Source: Candidatus Avelusimicrobium aviculae
Lineage (GTDB): Bacteria > Elusimicrobiota > Elusimicrobia > Elusimicrobiales > Elusimicrobiaceae
Assembly: GCA_944324655.1 (NCBI GenBank)
Contig: CALUXF010000016.1
Location: forward strand, 1 to 34,608
DNA length: 34,608 nucleotides
Direction of reading: 5' to 3'
Shown: positions 7,672 to 15,546 of the stretch, piece by piece
Position numbering within the stretch: position 1 is the stretch's first letter
Layout of the letters: every line of letters starts with the position of its first letter
Translations under genes and position numbers: made by a program
The notes under the pieces: generated by a model
Told to the model about the DNA's origin: nothing
What the model saw: only the letters and a program-made list of their open reading frames with translations
The model's database searches: none

Positions 7672-8610
7672 TTATTTAATAATGATTTTAAACTTCCAGT
7701 TGTACTGCCCCAGCGGCGCGATAACCGCCGCTTTTTTGATTTTGTTTGCTACGTATAAATCGTCATACACGCCGGTGCAGGGCTCTAGAGCAATGTTGTA
7801 GTCCCCGCGGTAGCCGCCTTGGGTTTTCCATACGCCCAGGTAGGGTACTTTGTCCGCGTCGTAGCGGTAGATGATTTTATCTCCGTTGTCCGTATGTTCG
7901 GCCCCGCACCAGCCGGCGGTGTTTTTTCGCGTGAAGTAGAACTTTTCGCAATTATTGGCGCTGACGGGCTCCGTGGCGGCCAGGTCTAACGGCAGGCCGT
8001 TTACGTCGGTAGTCAGCGGGTAATTATGCAGGGTTCCCCACGGGCCCAGGCGTTTGGTGCCGTGTTCCACCGTGATGACTTGGGTTAAATTATCCGGTAT
8101 CAGCAGGCGGGTTTTTGGGGAGCATGCCAAAAGGCAGTGCGGCGTCCAAATAAATTTAAAACCGCCTTCTTCCAAATTGGTTACGGTGTAGTGAAATGTA
8201 ATTTCATTATCCTTAAGCGTAATTAAGCGGGACAGCGTATACGGAAAATTTTCACTCCGCACAGAGGAAATCAGCTTATTTCCTCCGGGGGCCAGTTCCC
8301 ATTTCCATTTCATGGCCCACACTTCGCCGTGGTCCGGCACGGGGATGTTTTTGTATTCTCCGTCCGGGTAGGGGCAGGCGTCTATGGAGGGGAAAACCTC
8401 GTCAAAACCGCTTGAGTCAAATTGGCTAAACGGCGCCCCGTAGTGGGGAAGCGTCAGTTTTTCTTTAGGGCTTTGGAATAAAAATTCCCGCCCCGTGGAT
8501 TTTTTTACCAAGCTGGCCAGTTTGCAGGCGTAATCCGGCAGGAAAGTAAGGCGCAGCTGGTCATTTTCCAAATAAAAGGCGTTTAGACCTTTGTATGTGG
8601 TGTGCAGCAT
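7672..8610 (-). CDS. galM: Aldose 1-epimerase (galactose mutarotase family)
   Basis: The product belongs to the galactose mutarotase-like beta-sandwich fold. It would convert beta-galactose to the alpha anomer used by galactokinase. Residues that fit the catalytic set are the His in VPDHGEVW and the His in IWTPHCL, with a C-terminal Glu in ALEPCTG. The sequence is divergent from E. coli GalM, and assignment leans on fold motifs plus the operon. I prefer the ATG at 8610: GGGGG abuts an earlier ATG at 8616 but lies 6 nt before this one. It is first in the gal operon and 58 nt from the end of cdd. Confidence 0.78.
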   Translation of the reverse strand: MLHTTYKGLNAFYLENDQLRLTFLPDYACKLASLVKKSTGREFLFQSPKEKLTLPHYGAPFSQFDSSGFDEVFPSIDACPYPDGEYKNIPVPDHGEVWAMKWKWELAPGGNKLISSVRSENFPYTLSRLITLKDNEITFHYTVTNLEEGGFKFIWTPHCLLACSPKTRLLIPDNLTQVITVEHGTKRLGPWGTLHNYPLTTDVNGLPLDLAATEPVSANNCEKFYFTRKNTAGWCGAEHTDNGDKIIYRYDADKVPYLGVWKTQGGYRGDYNIALEPCTGVYDDLYVANKIKKAAVIAPLGQYNWKFKIIIK

Positions 8611-8641
8611 AATCATCCCCCATAGCCGCTGACTTCTTAGC

Positions 8642-8668
8642 TAAATAAAAGCGCGGTTGCCCGCGCGT
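8642..8668 (-). terminator. Hairpin terminator after cdd
   Basis: GCGCGG (8651-8656) pairs with CCGCGC (8661-8666) around a 4-nt loop. It starts just after the cdd stop and is followed on the minus strand by a T-rich stretch (8642-8650). The gal operon starts 30-40 nt further on and I see no convincing promoter between, so some read-through from cdd is possible. Confidence 0.6.
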
Positions 8669-9106
8669 TTACTTTTTATGGGTGGTAAGTTGAAAAGCCA
8701 GCGGCAGCAAATCTTTCAAAGTTTTTGTTACCACAACGCGTTTTGTTCCCTCCAGCATACCCATATAAACAGGCGCGTTGGGTTTCATAAATTCGGCCAG
8801 CACCTGCCGGCAGGCCCCGCAGGGGGAGTTTACTTTCGCCCCCGGCAATTTCCCGCTGACCAGCGCCAACGCCAAAATTTCTTTTTCGCCCGCTCCCACG
8901 GCGGCAAATACGGCATTGCGTTCCGCGCAAACGGTTAAACCGAACGAAGCGTTTTCTATATTGGTGCCCGTGTAAACGCGTCCGCTGCGGGCCAAAACAG
9001 CCGCCCCTACCTTAAAATGGGAGTAGGGGGAATAGGAATTTTCCCGCGCCGCCTGGGCCGCGTTTAATAAGGTATTTTGAAGGTCTTTTTTCGTCGGCTT
9101 CTTCAT
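8669..9106 (-). CDS. cdd: Cytidine deaminase
   Basis: The 145-residue protein hydrolyses cytidine and deoxycytidine to uridine forms in pyrimidine salvage. Zinc and catalytic residues are present: Cys60-Ala-Glu62 in TVCAERNA and Cys96-x2-Cys99 in PCGACRQ. FKVGAAVLA and TGTNIENASFG complete the usual substrate site. The length fits the small tetrameric class. There is no Shine-Dalgarno sequence. A promoter (TTGACT / TAAAAT) places the transcription start at about the ATG, so the mRNA may be leaderless. It diverges from the SGNH esterase gene. Confidence 0.92.
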   Translation of the reverse strand: MKKPTKKDLQNTLLNAAQAARENSYSPYSHFKVGAAVLARSGRVYTGTNIENASFGLTVCAERNAVFAAVGAGEKEILALALVSGKLPGAKVNSPCGACRQVLAEFMKPNAPVYMGMLEGTKRVVVTKTLKDLLPLAFQLTTHKK

Positions 9107-9112
9107 ACTCTT

Positions 9113-9140
9113 ATTTTATAATAACAGCCGGAAAAGTCAA
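9113..9140 (-). promoter_or_regulatory. cdd promoter, apparently leaderless
   Basis: TTGACT (9135-9140) and TAAAAT (9113-9118) are 16 bp apart on the minus strand. Only 6 nt separate the -10 from the ATG at 9106, so transcription should begin at or next to the start codon. Confidence 0.6.
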
Positions 9141-9163
9141 TCCCTTCCGGGCGGGATATTTCT

Positions 9164-9169
9164 TATAAT
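9164..9169 (+). promoter_or_regulatory. -10 element of the SGNH esterase gene, apparently leaderless
   Basis: A perfect TATAAT lies exactly 6 nt before the ATG at 9176. There is no room for a Shine-Dalgarno sequence. No good -35 is visible at 16-18 bp. Confidence 0.5.
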
Positions 9170-9175
9170 AAACTT

Positions 9176-9778
9176 ATGCGGAAATATTTTTTATTTATAC
9201 TGTTGCTGCTTGGCGCGGGGTGGTTTATGTTTGGGGGAACAGCGGAAATTAAAAATGTAGGCAACCCGGGCAAAAACATTGTGGCGTTTGGGGACAGCCT
9301 GACCGCCGGCTACGGCGCGGGGAAAGACCGCGCTTACCCGGCCGTGCTAGGCCAAATGGTAAACCGGCCTGTCATTAATTTGGGTTTATCCGGCGACACG
9401 GCCGCCAACGCGCCCAGCCGCCTGCCCCAAGTATTACAAGCCGAACCTTATATGGTGCTGATAGAATTTGGCGGAAATGACTATATGCGCGGCGTTTCGT
9501 TTGCGCAGACAGAGCAAGCCATCCGCCAAATAGTGGACGAAGTCCAATCCGCCGGCGCCATTGCCGTGTTGGTGGACACGGGCGGTTACCCGGCTATGGG
9601 GCGCTACACCAAGCTGTACAAACAAATCGCCAAAGAGAAACAGGCCCTTTTCGTGCCCGGTATTTTGGACGGCATTTTTGGCAAAAGCAAATACAAAGCG
9701 GACCCTATCCACCCCAACGCCGCCGGTTATGAAATGGTGGCGCAAAAAGTACATAAAGCCATAAAGCCTTATTTATAA
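9176..9778 (+). CDS. SGNH/GDSL-family lipase or esterase, exported
   Basis: The 200-residue protein has an N-terminal hydrophobic segment (about 4-20) that could be a signal peptide or anchor. An SGNH hydrolase domain follows, similar in length to TesA-type arylesterase/thioesterase I. All four blocks are visible: Ser41 in FGDSLTAGYG, Gly73 in LSGDT, Asn101 in GGND, and Asp176-x2-His179 in DPIHPN. It should hydrolyse ester or thioester bonds outside the cytoplasm; the substrate cannot be told from sequence. It diverges from cdd and is followed by two hairpins. Confidence 0.85.
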   Translation: MRKYFLFILLLLGAGWFMFGGTAEIKNVGNPGKNIVAFGDSLTAGYGAGKDRAYPAVLGQMVNRPVINLGLSGDTAANAPSRLPQVLQAEPYMVLIEFGGNDYMRGVSFAQTEQAIRQIVDEVQSAGAIAVLVDTGGYPAMGRYTKLYKQIAKEKQALFVPGILDGIFGKSKYKADPIHPNAAGYEMVAQKVHKAIKPYL

Positions 9779-9801
9779 AATAAATCCCATACGCAAACAT
9801 G

Positions 9802-9865
9802 GCCCGGCGTTTCAGCCGGGCTATATTTTTATGTAGAAGCCCCGGCTTAGCCGGGGGATATTTTT
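9802..9865 (+). terminator. Two consecutive hairpins between convergent genes
   Basis: GCCCGGC (9802-9808) pairs with GCCGGGC (9815-9821), followed by TATATTTTTAT. CCCCGGC (9840-9846) pairs with GCCGGGG (9850-9856), followed by a T-rich stretch. Both are oriented to end the SGNH esterase transcript; the second may also serve the converging SIS gene. Confidence 0.75.
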
Positions 9866-9874
9866 ATATGTATG

Positions 9875-10609
9875 TTATAAATGCTTAATGCGGTTTTTGT
9901 AAAGCTGGCTGAGCCGCTCGTTGGTTTCGTCGTTTCCCGGCAGGTTGCTGCTTTGGTATACGGGCAAATTTACGCCTTGCTCGGCCAATATCTGCGCCGC
10001 GCGGAAAAGTACCGCGTGAAAGACGGCGCAGGCCGCCACGGTGGAAAGCGGGGCAAGCTGAAGCCCGTCCAGTTCCAAACAGGTTTCATTGGCGGCGCAG
10101 TGGTTGTCCAGCGCCAGGTCCGCCGCGTCAAAAAGCATAAGCCCGCCGGAGTGGCGGGAGCGGCTTTTTTGGTGGGCGTGCTTGGCTGATACGCTTACCG
10201 TTTTTACGCCTTTTTCTTTAGCGTATAAAACGGCGTCAATGCCGGCCGGGTTGCGCCCGGAGTTGGAAAACACAAATAAAATGTCTCCCTTTTGCAGGTT
10301 GTGTTGGGCCAGTATGCGGGGGGAGTAGCCTTCTTGTCTTTCCAAACGGGTGCCGGTTGCCGCACCGTGCATAAATTGCAGTTCCGGCGCCAAAATAACG
10401 TTTACCGCCGCAAAACAGCCGGAGCGGTGGAACGGCTCCAGCGCCGGGCTTAGGCTGTGCCCGCAGCCAAAGGTGTGGATAATATTTCCTTGGCAAAGCG
10501 TTTGGGCCGTCCACTGGGAGGCGGTTTCTATATAAGGGGCTTCGGCCCCGTCCAGATCTGTGAGCAGGCTGGCTATGGCGTTAAAATAAGGGTGGGTAAA
10601 TTGTTTCAT
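9875..10609 (-). CDS. SIS-domain sugar-phosphate-binding protein (UPF0309-like)
   Basis: The 244-residue protein has a single sugar isomerase (SIS) fold with phosphate-binding motifs HTFGCGHSLSPA and FVFSNSGRNPAGIDA. The order of blocks, including SRHSGG and ALDNHCAANE, resembles the UPF0309 group, whose substrate is not established to my knowledge. A role in binding or isomerising an amino-sugar phosphate is plausible but unproven. I start at the ATG at 10609; an in-frame ATG at 10681 would overlap the divergent gene. No clear Shine-Dalgarno precedes the start, and TACCAT lies 6 nt before it. Confidence 0.75.
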   Translation of the reverse strand: MKQFTHPYFNAIASLLTDLDGAEAPYIETASQWTAQTLCQGNIIHTFGCGHSLSPALEPFHRSGCFAAVNVILAPELQFMHGAATGTRLERQEGYSPRILAQHNLQKGDILFVFSNSGRNPAGIDAVLYAKEKGVKTVSVSAKHAHQKSRSRHSGGLMLFDAADLALDNHCAANETCLELDGLQLAPLSTVAACAVFHAVLFRAAQILAEQGVNLPVYQSSNLPGNDETNERLSQLYKNRIKHL

Positions 10610-10626
10610 GGCTTTATGGTAGCATA

Positions 10627-10654
10627 TTGGGCCGTATACAGGATTTGCTAAAAT
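10627..10654 (+). promoter_or_regulatory. Promoter of the PLD lipoprotein gene, apparently leaderless
   Basis: TTGGGC (10627-10632) and TAAAAT (10649-10654) are 16 bp apart. The -10 is followed by six A and then the ATG at 10661, leaving no leader. Confidence 0.55.
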
Positions 10655-10660
10655 AAAAAA

Positions 10661-12688
10661 ATGAGGTTGAAAATTTTCCATTTCATTTTTTGTTTATTAG
10701 CAACTTTTATGCTGTGCGCCTGCGCCACCCAGCAGCGTAAAGGCCGCCAGGTGTTAAAAGCCGTAGACGGCGGGCAAATCAACCCGTCTCAAGCGTTTAC
10801 TTCCGCCCAAAAATTGTTTATCCGCTATGATATGGAAGGAAAAAGCTTTTACTTGCAGGCCAATTTAAAAGAGCTGGAAGAAAACCCCCGCCTGAGCGTA
10901 TTGGGTTTAAGCGTTCAAGCGGCCGACGGGAGAACCACCCCCGCCCAGGCGCAGGCGGTGGCCTTGGCCGGGACGGATTGGTTTATTTTACTGCGTGATA
11001 CGCTTCTTTCCCTGTTGCCGCAAAACCCCATGGAAGGCCGGGTAATTTTTATTCAAAACTATGAAACCATGCTTTACCGCCGCCAAGACGGCACGGCGGA
11101 TTTGGTAGAGTTAAATGACGCTCCGGCAGACGTAAAACTGGTGGGCAGAGTATCTTCCCAAGCGTTTCGCACGCTGTTGTATGAACGTTTAAAACAGGCG
11201 GTTATTGCCACTCAGGCACCTTATACAAAGTATTTGCTTACGCTGCAGAACGTTCCCTTGTCTCCCTTTTTATATGTAGACGTGGAAAAAGACCAAGTTA
11301 TCCAGTTGAAACTGCCGGATTATTACCAAGTGGAAAAGGAAATGACGGGGCTGGGCTTTTCGCTCTCATTTATTTATTCCTTTTTTGTAAAAAGCCATTT
11401 GTTTGGGGTGATTAAGGCGCCGTTTACGTCCACGCACAGGTTGGTTTCCATGGGCACGTCTACGCTTTATACCGCGCTTCCGCCTAAAATAAATGATTTG
11501 GATCAAGTGCCGCCGCTGGCTTCTTCTGGCGAGGAAATGGATCTGCAAGATTTTAATAAATGGCTGGATAAGCACGTCAGCCGGCAAAATTACAAGGCGC
11601 ATGTTACCCTGCTTATTGACGGGGAAGAATTTTTCCCGCATTTTATTTTAGCCATGCAGCGCGCGCAGGAGTCTATTTTTGTGCGCACCTATATTTTTGC
11701 GGCGGACCCTTACGGCCTGAAAATAGCCGATATGCTGCGTGAACGCTCCAACGACGGGATTGACGTGCGCGTGATAGTGGATGAGTTAAACACCATTTTA
11801 AATTCCGTCAAAGACCCGGAATTTACCCCCGGCGATCATTTCAAAATGCCCAAAAGCATAGACGATTATATTGAAAAAAAATCCAAAGCCGCCGCCCGCA
11901 CCCATTTAAATACCTGGAGTAATTTTGACCACAGCAAAGTGTATATTGTGGACCGCAAAATAGCTTACACCGGCGGCATGAATATAGGGGAAGAATACCG
12001 CTATACTTGGCATGACATGATGCTGGCCCTGCAAGGCCCGGTGGTGGGCCGGCTGGTTAAGAATTTTTATGAAACCTGGTCTTTTACCGGCTGGGGGGGA
12101 GATTACGCCGCCGCCTACCGCAAGCTGTTCAGCAAACGCTCCCGCGACGTAAACCGAGAAGTCCCCGGTATGATAAACGTGCGCCTGATGTATACCAAAC
12201 CTACCGACGCGGAAATCTTTAAAGCCCAGCGGGAAGCCATCCGCCGCGCCAAAAAACGCATTTATATACAAAATGCGTATTTCTCAGATGACCGGATAGT
12301 GGATGAACTGATTAAAGCCCGCGGGCGCGGGGTGGACGTGCGCGTTATTTTGCCGGGTGAGAACGACATCGGCATTATGGACGCCAACAACCGCATTAAA
12401 GCCAACCAGCTTTTTAACAACGGGGTAAAAGTGTATTTTTACAACGGCATGAGCCATGTAAAAGCCGCCCTGTATGACGGATGGGCGGTGGTGGGTTCGG
12501 CCAATTTTGACAAAATGAGCCTGTTTATAAACAGCGAAATGAGCCTGGGGATAGACGACCCCGCCTTTGTGGCCGAGTTGGAACAACGCCTGTTTGAGAA
12601 GGATTTTACCCACTCCAAACCCATGACGCAGGAGTTGGACATCGGCTGGGCGTCTTTCTTGGTGGACGCGTTGACCAACCAGCTGTAA
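10661..12688 (+). CDS. Phospholipase D-family lipoprotein (cardiolipin synthase-like)
   Basis: The 675-residue protein begins with a lipoprotein signal (hydrophobic 7-19, Leu-Cys-Ala-Cys with Cys21 as the lipidated residue). Residues from about 310 form a two-repeat phospholipase D domain. Both HKD motifs are intact: His424-x-Lys426-x4-Asp431 (HSKVYIVD) and His599-x-Lys601-x4-Asp606 (HVKAALYD). In this superfamily these residues cut and transfer phosphatidyl groups, as in cardiolipin synthase. Residues 25-300 have no motif I recognise. Usual cardiolipin synthases have N-terminal membrane helices instead, so an outer-membrane or periplasmic phospholipid or nucleic-acid substrate is possible. 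Confidence 0.82.
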   Translation: MRLKIFHFIFCLLATFMLCACATQQRKGRQVLKAVDGGQINPSQAFTSAQKLFIRYDMEGKSFYLQANLKELEENPRLSVLGLSVQAADGRTTPAQAQAVALAGTDWFILLRDTLLSLLPQNPMEGRVIFIQNYETMLYRRQDGTADLVELNDAPADVKLVGRVSSQAFRTLLYERLKQAVIATQAPYTKYLLTLQNVPLSPFLYVDVEKDQVIQLKLPDYYQVEKEMTGLGFSLSFIYSFFVKSHLFGVIKAPFTSTHRLVSMGTSTLYTALPPKINDLDQVPPLASSGEEMDLQDFNKWLDKHVSRQNYKAHVTLLIDGEEFFPHFILAMQRAQESIFVRTYIFAADPYGLKIADMLRERSNDGIDVRVIVDELNTILNSVKDPEFTPGDHFKMPKSIDDYIEKKSKAAARTHLNTWSNFDHSKVYIVDRKIAYTGGMNIGEEYRYTWHDMMLALQGPVVGRLVKNFYETWSFTGWGGDYAAAYRKLFSKRSRDVNREVPGMINVRLMYTKPTDAEIFKAQREAIRRAKKRIYIQNAYFSDDRIVDELIKARGRGVDVRVILPGENDIGIMDANNRIKANQLFNNGVKVYFYNGMSHVKAALYDGWAVVGSANFDKMSLFINSEMSLGIDDPAFVAELEQRLFEKDFTHSKPMTQELDIGWASFLVDALTNQL

Positions 12689-12745
12689 CGCGCGCCGGCA
12701 AGCTTCCTTTATTAACTGTATTTGCTGTTTTGTATAAAAGCCCAT

Positions 12746-12776
12746 AAAAAACCCCGGCTAAGCCGGGGGTTTTTTA
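12746..12776. terminator. Bidirectional terminator between PLD lipoprotein gene and rimO
   Basis: CCCCGGC (12752-12758) pairs with GCCGGGG (12762-12768) around TAA. A/T runs on both sides give T-tracts on either strand, fitting two convergent genes. Confidence 0.85.
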
Positions 12777-14063
12777 TTTATCGGTTAACGGTTCCAGTTC
12801 CCGCTCGTACCCTTGGGCGGCCACTACGCGGGCTTTGAAAATGCTGCCTGTTTTAACGGGGCGGGTGAAGGTAACGCGCCCGTCAATATCCGGGGCGTCT
12901 TTATAGGTGCGGCCAAAGTCCCTCCCGTCGGCAATGGCTTCCAGCGTACTGCCCAGCAGGCGTTTGTTTAATTTGTCTATCACGCGGCTTTGGGTTTCTT
13001 CCAGCTCCCGCGCGCGCTGGTGTTTCACGGCGGCGGGGATTTGCTTTCTGTCATAAGCGGCGGTGCCTTTCTCGCGGAAGAACTCAAACACGCCCATATT
13101 GTCAAACTCATATTCCCGCACAAATTTTTTAAGTTCCTGAAAATCTTTATTGGTTTCCTGCGGGAATCCCACTATAAAGTTGGTGCGCAGGGAAATGTCC
13201 GGCACTTCTTTTTTAAGCATATCCAGTGTTTGGCGTATTTTGGCCGCATCGCAATGGCGGTTCATGTTTTTAAGCACTGGGTCCGCTATGTGCTGGAGGG
13301 GAATGTCCAAATAATGGAAAATTTTTTCTTCCCCGGCCATTAACCGCGCCAGCTCCCGCGTTACGCGGTGCGGATAGGCGTACATAATGCGCAAACGCCC
13401 CAGCCCGCGTATTTTAAGCAGTTTTTGCAAAAGCTCGGTCAGCTTTAACTCCCCGTATAAATCCAGCCCGTAAGAAGTGGTGTCCTGCGCTATAAGGGAT
13501 ATTTCTTTCACCCCGTTTTGCACCATCAGCCGCGCTTCTTTTATCACCTGCGGCATGGGCTTGGAACGGTACGGCCCGCGTATGGATGGAATGGTACAAT
13601 AAGCGCAGCGGTTGTTGCAGCCGTCCGCCACTTTTAAATAGGCGGTGTGGGGGGCGGTGAGGGTCATTTTAAATTCAGGCAGACAGAGTTTTGCCGCAAG
13701 CGGTTCTAAAAACAAACCGTCTTTATCCAATAAATCTTCTATATGTTCCTGCGCCGCTATGGAAAATATAGTGTCTGCCTGCGGGAAATCTTTCGCCAGC
13801 TTTTGGCGGTAACGCTCCACCATGCAGCCGGTAACGGCTACGCGTTTGATAATGCCTTGGTTTTTTAAGTCCAGCGCACGGCGGATTTCTTTGTTTCCTT
13901 CTTTTACGGCGGAGGAAATAAACCCGCAGGTGTTGATGATAACCGTGTCCGCCTCTTGCGGGGAAAACACCAGTTTATGCCCATGGGCCAGCAAGCGGGC
14001 GGTGAATTCCTCGCTGTTGGTTAGGTTTTTGGGGCAGCCTAAGCTGATTAGAAAGAATTTCAT
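12774..14063 (-). CDS. rimO: Ribosomal protein S12 methylthiotransferase
   Basis: The 429-residue radical-SAM enzyme adds a methylthio group to an Asp of ribosomal protein S12. The start SLGCPKN is diagnostic for RimO. Cys10, Cys46 and Cys80 should hold the auxiliary 4Fe-4S cluster. Cys149-x3-Cys153-x2-Cys156 (GCNNRCAYC) binds the SAM cluster. The C-terminal 60 or so residues fit a TRAM domain. The length is typical. MiaB and MtaB are the close alternatives but lack this N-terminal signature. TAAAAT lies 6 nt before the ATG with no Shine-Dalgarno, so it may be leaderless. Confidence 0.92.
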   Translation of the reverse strand: MKFFLISLGCPKNLTNSEEFTARLLAHGHKLVFSPQEADTVIINTCGFISSAVKEGNKEIRRALDLKNQGIIKRVAVTGCMVERYRQKLAKDFPQADTIFSIAAQEHIEDLLDKDGLFLEPLAAKLCLPEFKMTLTAPHTAYLKVADGCNNRCAYCTIPSIRGPYRSKPMPQVIKEARLMVQNGVKEISLIAQDTTSYGLDLYGELKLTELLQKLLKIRGLGRLRIMYAYPHRVTRELARLMAGEEKIFHYLDIPLQHIADPVLKNMNRHCDAAKIRQTLDMLKKEVPDISLRTNFIVGFPQETNKDFQELKKFVREYEFDNMGVFEFFREKGTAAYDRKQIPAAVKHQRARELEETQSRVIDKLNKRLLGSTLEAIADGRDFGRTYKDAPDIDGRVTFTRPVKTGSIFKARVVAAQGYERELEPLTDK

Positions 14064-14069
14064 AGGTAT

Positions 14070-14075
14070 ATTTTA
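14070..14075 (-). promoter_or_regulatory. -10 element of rimO, apparently leaderless
   Basis: TAAAAT on the minus strand lies 6 nt before the rimO ATG at 14063. No good -35 is seen. Confidence 0.45.
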
Positions 14076-14106
14076 CAAAAAATGCTTTTTATGCCATGTG
14101 CGGCGG

Positions 14107-15483
14107 TTAGATGGCCAGGTCCGCTTTTTCGGTGGGTTCCGGGTCTGGCTCGTCGTCATCATCTCTTAACAGGGCCATACCAAAAGTAATTACACCCACG
14201 CGGCCGATGATCATGGTGATGATAATGATAATCTTGCCCCAGGTACTTAGTTGGGAGGTAAACTCCATAGACAGCCCGGCCGTGGCCAACGCGGAGGCGG
14301 CTTCAAAAAATAAACTTAAGAAAGGCTTGTCCTGCTCGCAATACGTCAACCAAAACACGCTGGCCAAAAGCAAAATGGTGTAAAAAATAAAGGTGGAGGT
14401 GGCCAAATACAGCTTTTGTATGGGAATGCGGCGGTCTAGAAACGAAATGTGTTTGCGGCCCAAAAGGCGGTTATACCAAATGGCCATAATGCTGACAAAT
14501 GCCGTACTTTTAATACCGCCGCCGGTACCGCTGGGGGCGCCGCCGATGCTCATTAAAATAATCATAACCAGTAAGGAACAGGTGGACATGGCGCCAATTT
14601 CCACCGTGTTAAAGCCGGCCGTCGTCATAGCGGAGGTGGCCTGGAAGAACGCTTCCCACAGGCTCATAACCGGGTTGGTAATATAAAGCATCACCGTGCC
14701 AAAGGTAATTACGCTGGTAATGGTAATCAAAATAATTTTAGACGTGTAAGAGAGCCCTTTTGCGCGGCGGGTAATCCAATTAAAAACATCCGTTACCACA
14801 ATAAACCCAATGGCACCCAGTAAAGACAGCAGTGAAATGATAATATTGATGGTTTTGCTGTCGTAAAAGTTAGTCAGGTTGTTGTTCCACAAGCTAAACC
14901 CGGCCGTACAAAAAGCCGATATGCTGTGGAATATGCTGTACCAGGCCGCGCGGAAGATGCCGTAATCATGGTGCATGAAATAGTTAAATAAAAACACGGC
15001 GCCCAAACTTTCCACTACCACGGTAAAGATGATGGCGGCGCGCAAAAAGTCGTGCAGGTTTAGCTCACTGGGGAGGGAAAATTCCGCACTGAGTACTTCT
15101 TTTTGGTGCGGGCGCAACCGGCGGGAAAAAGACAAAAACACAAAGGAGGACATCGTCATATACCCAAGCCCTCCCGCCTGTATTAAAATCAGTATCACCA
15201 GCTGCCCCAGCCAGGAGTAACTATCCGGCGTGCTTATGCTTGTTAAGCCCGTGGTGGTAGCGGCAGAAGCCGCCGTAAACAGGTTGTCTATCCAGGCCAC
15301 GTCCTGCGTGTTCATGAACGGCAAAGAAAGCGCCATCCAGCCCAAAATGGTATATAACAACACGCCCTGCAGCAGGTTTTGGTGGGGGGACAAGTGCAAA
15401 ATCCATAAGGTGTATTTTTTTATGGAGGCTTTGGTTAAATCTTTTAAGGTAACAAGAACTTCTTTCCAGTTTATTTTAGGCAT
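14107..15483 (-). CDS. Potassium uptake channel subunit, TrkH/KtrB family
   Basis: The 458-residue membrane protein has many hydrophobic helices and four pore-loop repeats, each with a central Gly in a Thr/Ala-Gly-Phe/Leu context: ATTTGLTS, CTAGFS, TTAGFNT and ATAGLS. This is the four-fold MPM architecture of TrkH/KtrB/HKT potassium transporters. The length is closer to KtrB. GGAPSGTGGGIKSTA is a typical gating-region block. The partner NAD-binding subunit (TrkA/KtrA) is not in the window. The C-terminus is acidic (DDDDEPDPEP). It lies 43 nt upstream of rimO. Confidence 0.88.
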   Translation of the reverse strand: MPKINWKEVLVTLKDLTKASIKKYTLWILHLSPHQNLLQGVLLYTILGWMALSLPFMNTQDVAWIDNLFTAASAATTTGLTSISTPDSYSWLGQLVILILIQAGGLGYMTMSSFVFLSFSRRLRPHQKEVLSAEFSLPSELNLHDFLRAAIIFTVVVESLGAVFLFNYFMHHDYGIFRAAWYSIFHSISAFCTAGFSLWNNNLTNFYDSKTINIIISLLSLLGAIGFIVVTDVFNWITRRAKGLSYTSKIILITITSVITFGTVMLYITNPVMSLWEAFFQATSAMTTAGFNTVEIGAMSTCSLLVMIILMSIGGAPSGTGGGIKSTAFVSIMAIWYNRLLGRKHISFLDRRIPIQKLYLATSTFIFYTILLLASVFWLTYCEQDKPFLSLFFEAASALATAGLSMEFTSQLSTWGKIIIIITMIIGRVGVITFGMALLRDDDDEPDPEPTEKADLAI

Positions 15484-15504
15484 AGACCTGTGATGAGCTT
15501 TTTA

Positions 15505-15540
15505 TAAATACCCCCGCCGGGGCATAGGCCCGGCGGGGGG
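15505..15540 (-). terminator. Hairpin terminator after the osmC pair
   Basis: CCCCCGCCGGG (15511-15521) pairs with CCCGGCGGGGG (15529-15539) around a 7-nt loop. It is followed on the minus strand by an A/T stretch, separating the osmC genes from the potassium channel gene. Confidence 0.75.
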
Positions 15541-15546
15541 AAAGAT

